Positions 26,836 through 33,295 of a DNA stretch of 33,295 nucleotides are shown one piece after another. The stretch covers positions 1-33,295 of the forward strand of contig JAJFFZ010000089.1 of NCBI GenBank assembly GCA_021776395.1, in the 5' to 3' direction. The number at the start of each line of letters is the position of its first letter. The stretch's first letter is position 1. The notes beneath the pieces are model-generated. The model was given only the letters and a program-made list of their open reading frames with translations. It had not been told where the DNA came from and searched no databases. A program made the translations under genes and the position numbers. Source of the stretch: Hyphococcus sp. (lineage in GTDB: Bacteria; Pseudomonadota; Alphaproteobacteria; Caulobacterales; Parvularculaceae).

Positions 26836-27870
26836 CTATTGATTTTTATAGATAAAAATTCCGGGACCCACAAAGGATAGATTGACGCGGGCGCCGATGC
26901 GCGGTTTTTGCGCCATTGCGACGCGGATCGTCTCGGCCCCCGTCAAATCGGCGGTGAGATCCGAGGCGAGGTCAACCATCCATCCCGGACCGACAAAGCG
27001 CGCATCGGTGATCTGACAGGCCCCTTCCGGGTCGCGCTCAATCGATATGGCGCCCTCGCGCAATACCGCCATCCCCGGGCCGTCAACAAGGCCCTCAGCG
27101 CCGATATCGCCAAAGGCGGTGATGAGTTTTTCCCGTTCGATGGCGCCATAAAGCGTCTGGCTTCCGGGGAAAATCATCGCCCCTTCCGGCGTTTGCGGAG
27201 CCTCAAACATCGCCGCCGGGGTTTGCGTCTCGACGATGCGGCCATCGCGCATCAGCGCAATCGTGTCGCCCAGCGCCAGCGCCTCTTCCGGGTCATGGGT
27301 GACCAGCACTACCGCCACGCTTTGCTCTTTCAGTATACGGCGCAAATCTTCACGCAGGCGGCGGCGCAGGACCGCATCGACGCTAGCGAAAGGCTCATCA
27401 AGCAGCAACGCCTTTGGGCCGCGGATAAGCGCGCGCGCCAGCGCGGTTCTTTGCTGTTGCCCGCCGGAAAGCTCGTTCGGATAGCGCTTGGCGAGACCGT
27501 CAAGCCGCATGGTTTTAATCTGCGCGGCAATGCGCGCCTTTGCCTCGTCAGCCTCAGCGCCAAGACCAAAGGCGATGTTCTTTTCAACCGTCATATGCGG
27601 AAACAAAACCAGATCCTGAAACACAAACCCGATCGGGCGGCGTTCCGGCGGCGTTTCCTTTCCGGGCGTGGCCAGCACCTTGCCGTTTAGCTCAACACTG
27701 CCGCTTTGCAGGCGCTCCAGCCCTGCCGCAATACGCAAAAGCGTGGTCTTGCCGCAACCTGAGGGCCCGAAAAGACACAAGATTTCACCCGGCGCAGCCT
27801 CAAAGCCTGCACCCTCCACCGCCGCAACCGCGCCATAGTGATGGCATATATCGCGAAGCATGAGACTCAT
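26836..27870 (-). CDS. Iron ABC transporter ATP-binding protein
   Basis: Walker A LFGPSGCGKTTLLR, signature LSGGQQQRTALARALIRGPKALLLDEPFASVD, TOBE-like C-terminus; adjacent to the iron-binding protein and permease. Confidence 0.93.
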   Translation of the reverse strand: MSLMLRDICHHYGAVAAVEGAGFEAAPGEILCLFGPSGCGKTTLLRIAAGLERLQSGSVELNGKVLATPGKETPPERRPIGFVFQDLVLFPHMTVEKNIAFGLGAEADEAKARIAAQIKTMRLDGLAKRYPNELSGGQQQRTALARALIRGPKALLLDEPFASVDAVLRRRLREDLRRILKEQSVAVVLVTHDPEEALALGDTIALMRDGRIVETQTPAAMFEAPQTPEGAMIFPGSQTLYGAIEREKLITAFGDIGAEGLVDGPGMAVLREGAISIERDPEGACQITDARFVGPGWMVDLASDLTADLTGAETIRVAMAQKPRIGARVNLSFVGPGIFIYKNQ

Positions 27871-27972
27871 AAGGCTGCGCGCAATTGACCCATTTTAACC
27901 GGACCGGCTTTGGAATTGGCGCAGTTTCGCATAGATGTCTCGTTTCGATGATGCATAAGGCGAAGGAACGCC

Positions 27973-29625
27973 ATGAACGGCGCCAAGTCAATTGGACACA
28001 AACAGCCGCGCCTGAACAGGCCGAACCAGACGGGTCTGAACCAGGCGGGGCTGGGAACGCTCGCGCTTGGCGGCGTAGCGATTGCTATCGCCGCGCCGAT
28101 GGTCGCAACCTTGCTTGGCGCCTTGGCGCCGCCGGGTCTGGACTGGACTTTTTTGTCCGGCGTGGGTTTGCGCTATTTGTCCGGCACGGTTTTTTTATGC
28201 CTGCTGGTCGCCCTCGGCGCCGGCGCGCTCGGCGCCAGCGCGGCGATGGTCGTCGCGCTTACAGACTTTCCCGGACGGCGCGTCTTCATGGTTGCGCTGG
28301 CGCTGCCTTTCGCGATCCCGGCCTATGTTGCGGCCTATGCTTATGGCGATTTTCTCGGACCGTTCGGGCTCGTCGCCGAACATATCGGCGCGAAAAACCT
28401 GCCGGAGATACGCTCGCTCCCCGGCGCCGCATTCATTCTTACACTGATGACTTACCCTTATGTCTATCTGGCGCTCAGCGCATCGCTGGCGGGACGTTCC
28501 TCGGCCTATATGGAAGCGGCCCGCTCGCTTGGCGCGAGCCCCGCTCGGGCGGCTTGGCGCATTTTGCTCACCATGGGCCGCCCGGCGCTGGCCGGCGGTC
28601 TGGCGCTGGCGCTCATGGAGACCGCCGCCGATTACGGCGTCGCCGACTTTTTTGGCGTGGCGACTTTAAGCGTCGGAATCTTTCGCACCTGGCAGGGGCT
28701 CGGCGATCTTGGCGGCGCCACCCAGCTTGCGGTCGGTCTGTTTTTTGTCGCGCTCATTTTAGTCCTCATCGAAGAGGCCGGACGGCGCGGCGAAAATGTA
28801 GAAAGCGTAAAAGCGCATCGCCGCGCCCGGCGGCTAAAGCTTTCGCCGCTGGCCGCGATGCTGGCGATATTGTTCTGCCTCGTTCCGGTGGTGCTCGGCT
28901 TTGTCATCCCGGCCGGGGTGTTAATCGCTAAGTTCGATCCGAGTTTCACCGCCGGCGCCGCGCGCGGGCTCACCCTTTCGCTCACCAACACCGCGCTGGT
29001 TGCAGGCATTGGCGGGGCGCTGACGATTACGCTCGCCGTCTTCCTTGGTTATATGGCGCGGCGCATGACATCGCCTTTTGGCAGGCTGGCTTTGCGGGTG
29101 GCGACGCTTGGCTACGCTATCCCCGGCGCGGTCATCGCCATTGGCGTGTTAGCGCTCACCGCATGGCTGTCGCGGGCGAGCGGGCTGGCTCTTGCCGGCG
29201 GTATCGGCGTTCTCCTATACGCCTATATGGCGCGCTTCGTCACCGCCGGCTACAATGCCGCTGCGGGCGGCTTGCAACAAATCAGCCCACAGATGGATGA
29301 CGCCGCCAAAATGCTTGGTGCGGGCCCTGCAAGTATTATGAAAAACATTCACTGGCCGCAAATGCGCGGCGCGATTGCGGCGGGCGCGGCGATCATCATG
29401 ATCGATATCGCCAAGGAGCTGCCGGCGACATTGCTGTTGCGGCCGTTTAACTTTGAAACCCTCGCGACGCGGATATACCGGCTAGCATCAGACGAACGCC
29501 TCGCCGACGCTGCGCCTGCGGCTTTAATGCTAATCGGCCTCGGCCTTATCCCGACCATTGCGCTGAGTTTTATCGCTGCCAATGTCTCCGCCCGCAAAAG
29601 CACAAATCCTTCTGCGGGCGGTTGA
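27973..29625 (+). CDS. Iron ABC transporter permease (two fused permease domains)
   Basis: About 12 hydrophobic segments; EAARSLGASPARAAWRILLTMGRPALAGGLALALMETAADYGVADFFGV and DDAAKMLGAGPASIMKNIHWPQMRGAI EAA-type loops. Confidence 0.93.
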   Translation: MNGAKSIGHKQPRLNRPNQTGLNQAGLGTLALGGVAIAIAAPMVATLLGALAPPGLDWTFLSGVGLRYLSGTVFLCLLVALGAGALGASAAMVVALTDFPGRRVFMVALALPFAIPAYVAAYAYGDFLGPFGLVAEHIGAKNLPEIRSLPGAAFILTLMTYPYVYLALSASLAGRSSAYMEAARSLGASPARAAWRILLTMGRPALAGGLALALMETAADYGVADFFGVATLSVGIFRTWQGLGDLGGATQLAVGLFFVALILVLIEEAGRRGENVESVKAHRRARRLKLSPLAAMLAILFCLVPVVLGFVIPAGVLIAKFDPSFTAGAARGLTLSLTNTALVAGIGGALTITLAVFLGYMARRMTSPFGRLALRVATLGYAIPGAVIAIGVLALTAWLSRASGLALAGGIGVLLYAYMARFVTAGYNAAAGGLQQISPQMDDAAKMLGAGPASIMKNIHWPQMRGAIAAGAAIIMIDIAKELPATLLLRPFNFETLATRIYRLASDERLADAAPAALMLIGLGLIPTIALSFIAANVSARKSTNPSAGG

Positions 29626-29638
29626 TGGTATGGGGCGG

Positions 29639-30961
29639 TTATTCGCCGCCGCGATAAGCGAACGGCAAGGCGCCGCGCGACAGATCGCGGTAACGCGACA
29701 GCAACGCCGCCTGACGGTTATCCATATCCTGGCGCACGCCATTGATGAACACCACTTGCGGTACAGTCGTCACCTCAAGCGGATCGCCGTCCCAGATGAC
29801 GATGTCGGCGACTTTGCCAAGTTCAATCGAGCCTAACCGCCGATCAAGGCCGAACATTTCCGCCGGGTTGATAGTCAGCGCGGCCATCGCCGCCTCATAG
29901 GGCAGGCCTTCGGCGACGGCGTTGCCGGCCTGCTGGGTCAGCAACCGCAAATTATGCGCGCCAAAACCCGGCGGGTTATAAAATGCGATTTTGACGCCAG
30001 CGGCATTGAGACGCGCAGCGTTTTTAAGCGTTGCGCCCAAATCCTCAAACTGGCTCGGCAGGTTCGCCATCGGGTCGAGGATTACCGCAATGTCGGCGGC
30101 GGCGAGCGGTTTGGCGACCCGCCAGGCTTCCGATCCGCCGGCGATAATCACCCGCAGATTATAGTCCGTCTTGAGGCGGATTAAATTGCGAATGTCGCTC
30201 TCGCCATTGATGTAGACAATCAATGGCTGGCCGCCGGAGACCACCGCCCCCAGCGCCTTCAAATCCGAAAGCGCAAACCGGTCCTCGCGGTTGCGGCGAA
30301 TATAAGCGTTTGGATTGGCGGCATAGGAGCGCGCCTCGTCGAGATATTCGCGCATCAACGCCCACGCGCCCATGCGCGTGCCGCCCGCACGCGACGCACC
30401 GCCGGAGCCCATCATCGCAATCTGCGCGGCGCGCGGTTTGGTGAGAGAATCAACGCCGCCGGACATATCAATCACCGCGCCTTGACCGCCAAACAGCGAA
30501 TCGCCAGGGTCCGGCGCCATCAATGCGCGCGTCACGCCGCCGGCGCGATTGATCGCAATCAATGTCGATGTGCGCCGGTATGCGTCCACCGCATCCAGCG
30601 CCGCGCCAAGCGGAAATCCGCCACCGCGATTGGGGCCGGCGTCATTGGCCTCTTCATCGAGGCTGATTTCTTCAAGGCCAATGGAAGATAGCGGCGCAAA
30701 TATACCGGGCGTCACCACCTTGCCCGACGCATCGATGACACGCGCACCGGTGGGCGCGATCAGATCGGCGGCGACTTGCACAATGACGCCATCTCGAATG
30801 ATCACGTCGCCGTTTTTGATGACATCGCCAGCGGCGGTATGCACCTCGCCATTCATGATCGCCGTCGTTGATGTCGATTGCGCAGCGGCGTTGCCTGCGG
30901 CGCTCAAGGCAAACACAGAAAAGACTGCGGCGAAGATCGGTTTATTTATCATGGCGTTCAT
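29639..30961 (-). CDS. Secreted amidohydrolase-fold protein lacking the canonical metal-ligand motifs
   Basis: Signal peptide; VIDASGKVVTPGIFAPLSSIGLEE where TPGxIDxHxH is expected; IAFYNPPGFGAHNLRLL where an SDSP-type motif is expected; retained GSIELGKVADIVIWDGDPLEV tail. Confidence 0.85.
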   Translation of the reverse strand: MNAMINKPIFAAVFSVFALSAAGNAAAQSTSTTAIMNGEVHTAAGDVIKNGDVIIRDGVIVQVAADLIAPTGARVIDASGKVVTPGIFAPLSSIGLEEISLDEEANDAGPNRGGGFPLGAALDAVDAYRRTSTLIAINRAGGVTRALMAPDPGDSLFGGQGAVIDMSGGVDSLTKPRAAQIAMMGSGGASRAGGTRMGAWALMREYLDEARSYAANPNAYIRRNREDRFALSDLKALGAVVSGGQPLIVYINGESDIRNLIRLKTDYNLRVIIAGGSEAWRVAKPLAAADIAVILDPMANLPSQFEDLGATLKNAARLNAAGVKIAFYNPPGFGAHNLRLLTQQAGNAVAEGLPYEAAMAALTINPAEMFGLDRRLGSIELGKVADIVIWDGDPLEVTTVPQVVFINGVRQDMDNRQAALLSRYRDLSRGALPFAYRGGE

Positions 30962-32544
30962 TGACCTGCCCCTCCGGTATGCTCGTTGCCTTGTTGTCCG
31001 ATTTCAAAATCCATCCGCGGCGAGCGTTTGGGATCGGACCGGTCATACATTAAAGCACCGTCGATAAAGACTTGCTCAGCTTTAGCGTAGACCGAAAACG
31101 GATTGCGGTTCCAGATGACAACATCACCCATCTTGCCGGTCTCCAACGTCCCGGTCTGATCGAGAACGCCCATGGCTTTTGCCGGATTGGCGGTGATCCA
31201 GGCGATGGCGTCTTCGGGCGCAATCTCCAGCCCGATGCGCCAACCCGCAGCCATGGCTTTGGCCGCTTCCTGGTTAAGACGCTGAATACCGGTGGCGCTG
31301 TCGGAATGAATGATCGCGCAGCTATTGGCCTGCGCATCAACCAGCGCGGCGTTCTCGCTCACCGCATCATAGGCCTCCAGCTTAAAGCCCCACCAATCCG
31401 CCCACATCGCCGCGCAAACGCCATTTTCGGCAAGGTAATCGGCGACTTTGTAAGCCTCGATCGCATGATGGAAGGTGGAGACTTTATAGCCGAACTCCTT
31501 GCCCATATCCATCACCTGAACCATTTCATCCGCACGGTAACAATGCATGTTGACGCGAATGTCGCCGCGCAGAACGCCGGCTAATGTTTCCAGCTTGAGG
31601 TTGCGAGATGGCGCTTCCGGCGCGTCTTCGGCGTCCTCATCCTTAGCATTGTCTTTGGCATTGCCATTTTCGGCCCATTTTGCATAAGCCTTCCAATAGT
31701 CGTCCCATTGTTTTTTATAATCCGACGCTTCAATCCAGGCGGTGCGGTAATGGGAGAAATTACCCATCCGCGTGCTCGGCCCGCCTTTGTCGCCATAGAC
31801 GCGTTTTGGGTTTTCACCGCACGCCATCTTCAAGCCATAAGGCGCGCCAGGAAATTTCATGCCCTGAACCGTCCGTGAGGGAACATTTTTCAATATAACC
31901 GACCGGCCGCCGAAAAGATTGGCCGAGCCGGGCAAAACCTGCATTGAGGTAATGCCGCCGGCGAGCGCGCGGGTGAACCCTGCATCCTGCGGCCATACCG
32001 AGTGCTCCGTCCATACCTCGGCGGTGTTGGGCGCGGTCGCCTCATTGCCGTCCGACGTTGAGGCGGTCGATGGCGAGGGGTAGTCGCCAAGATGGGAGTG
32101 GATATCGATGACGCCGGGCGTCACCCATTTGCCGGCGGCGTCAATCGTGTTGGCGCCGGCCGGAACATCAACCGCGCCGGCGGCGCCAATCGCGGAGATT
32201 TTACCGCCCTCCAGAAGGACAGACCCGTTATCGATGCGCTCGCCAGCGCCGGTGAGGATGGTCGCTCCGGTAATCAGCGTCGCGCCGGATGCATAGGACT
32301 CATAAGTTGAGGGGTAAGGGTCAAGCGGCGGATGGACCGCGCCCTTGGCGTCCTTTTCGCCGGCGTCATCGGCGCTCTTTGCGACGCCTGGCGCAGCAGC
32401 AGCAGCGCTTTGCGGCTTAACGGCGCCGGCCTTAGCCCCATTGTCCGCCGCCCCACTGTCTACCGCTCCCTTGTCATCCGTCTCCTGCGCACAGGCGGCG
32501 ACCAACAGAACGGCTAACGCCATCCAGCCTAATTTTTGCATCAT
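30958..32544 (-). CDS. Secreted/lipoprotein amidohydrolase-family hydrolase with intact metal ligands
   Basis: Lipobox LLVAACAQ; WVTPGVIDIHSHLGDYPSP, VNMHCYRADE, VSTFHHAIEAYK, CAIIHSDSATGIQRLNQEAAKAM, KMGDVVIWNRNPFSV. Confidence 0.9.
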   Translation of the reverse strand: MMQKLGWMALAVLLVAACAQETDDKGAVDSGAADNGAKAGAVKPQSAAAAAPGVAKSADDAGEKDAKGAVHPPLDPYPSTYESYASGATLITGATILTGAGERIDNGSVLLEGGKISAIGAAGAVDVPAGANTIDAAGKWVTPGVIDIHSHLGDYPSPSTASTSDGNEATAPNTAEVWTEHSVWPQDAGFTRALAGGITSMQVLPGSANLFGGRSVILKNVPSRTVQGMKFPGAPYGLKMACGENPKRVYGDKGGPSTRMGNFSHYRTAWIEASDYKKQWDDYWKAYAKWAENGNAKDNAKDEDAEDAPEAPSRNLKLETLAGVLRGDIRVNMHCYRADEMVQVMDMGKEFGYKVSTFHHAIEAYKVADYLAENGVCAAMWADWWGFKLEAYDAVSENAALVDAQANSCAIIHSDSATGIQRLNQEAAKAMAAGWRIGLEIAPEDAIAWITANPAKAMGVLDQTGTLETGKMGDVVIWNRNPFSVYAKAEQVFIDGALMYDRSDPKRSPRMDFEIGQQGNEHTGGAGQ

Positions 32545-32675
32545 ACCCTCAAGTTCGTTGTTTTGTGTCGAACACTATTCGAATTCATCGATCTTCGTGT
32601 CATAAGACTAGCGCAATATTCTCGCGCCGCCATCATGCGCCGCAACATTGGCTCAACTGTAGGGGTAATTTTTCC

Positions 32676-33295
32676 ATGACCAAGATCACGCGCCGCAATG
32701 CGCTTATTTCAGGCCTCGCTGTCAGTGCCGCCTCTTGCTCCAAGGAACCGGCGACAACGCCTCAAAATTCGCCCGACCAAAGCGCGGGCGGCGCCTTCGC
32801 ACATGGCGTCGCCAGCGGCGATCCGGGACCGGACAGCGCCGTGATCTGGACCCGGATAAGCCAAGATGAGGCGGCGGCAGGCTCTTCCGCAACCGTCATC
32901 TGGGAGCTGGCGGCTGACAAAGGATTTTCAGAAATCATCGCCAAAGGCGAGACCATCACCGGCGCCTCGCGCGACTGGACCGTCAAGACCCTGCTTACCG
33001 ATCTTGAGCCCGGAACAGTTTATTATTATCGTTTCCGGTCCGGCGATCAGACCTCGCCGGTTGGCCGCACCCGCACGCTGCCCGCCGGCAACATCGACAG
33101 CGCCCGCTTTGCGGTCCTGTCCTGCACCAACTTTCCGTTCGGTTATTTCAATGTCTATGACCAGATTGCTCAGCGCGACGATATCGACGCGGTCATTCAC
33201 CTTGGCGACTACATTTACGAATATGGCCGCGACGGTTATGGCGGCAAGACCGGCGCCGCATTGGGCCGCGACCACGAGCCTGCCCATGAGATCAG
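32676..33295 (+). CDS. PhoD-like alkaline phosphatase D family protein (N-terminal part, truncated by window end)
   Basis: MTKITRRNALISGLAVSAASC signal, AFAHGVASGDPGPDSAVIWTRIS, YYYRFRSGDQTSPVGRTRTLP, FAVLSCTNFPFGYFNVYDQIAQRDDIDAVIHLGDYIYEYG. Absent from the ORF track because it runs off the window. Confidence 0.92.
   Translation, partial: MTKITRRNALISGLAVSAASCSKEPATTPQNSPDQSAGGAFAHGVASGDPGPDSAVIWTRISQDEAAAGSSATVIWELAADKGFSEIIAKGETITGASRDWTVKTLLTDLEPGTVYYYRFRSGDQTSPVGRTRTLPAGNIDSARFAVLSCTNFPFGYFNVYDQIAQRDDIDAVIHLGDYIYEYGRDGYGGKTGAALGRDHEPAHEI

Noticed and set aside
26908-27690. 260 aa plus-strand ORF opposite the iron ABC ATPase
   Set aside because: Antisense to a gene with clear Walker A and signature motifs.
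27885-28931. 348 aa Arg-rich ORF overlapping the permease in another frame
   Set aside because: Composition (Arg/Gly/Ala-rich) typical of frame-shifted high-GC coding sequence; the permease frame is clearly hydrophobic and motif-bearing.
1-33295. CRISPR array, rRNA, tRNA, prophage or integrative element
   Set aside because: No regularly spaced repeats, no recognisable rRNA/tRNA sequence and no phage or integrase genes beyond the IS fragment at the left edge.

Overview
This is a GC-rich, alphaproteobacterial-type chromosomal window (by gene content and order), mostly conserved housekeeping loci. In order it contains: an insertion-sequence transposase 3' end; a degenerate copy of the 5' end of an acyl-CoA carboxylase beta gene; an acid phosphatase; the intact carboxylase beta gene; a SprA-type putative metalloprotease; a lone low-GC PIN-like gene; a secreted hypothetical; mutY; a DUF721/DciA-like gene; a DsbA-like lipoprotein; smc; a secreted amidohydrolase; a decayed LysR patch; two tiny membrane ORFs; the F0 ATP synthase genes (atpI-B-E-b'-b) with a DUF924 gene; an FMN-binding glutamate-synthase-like gene; a glycine cleavage operon (gcvT-H-PA-X-PB) with a tandem glycine riboswitch; a Zur/Fur-type regulator; an iron ABC transporter; two overlapping secreted amidohydrolases; and the start of a phoD-like gene cut by the window end. 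I saw no clear new multi-gene system. The items most worth a second look are: the amidohydrolase-fold protein that has lost its metal ligands and is coupled to an intact homologue; an unknown secreted protein translationally coupled inside the gcv operon; a perfect 17-bp inverted repeat between atpI and atpB; the low-GC PIN-like gene; and the duplicated, truncated carboxylase start beside an IS end. All calls come from reading the sequence; no database search was run.
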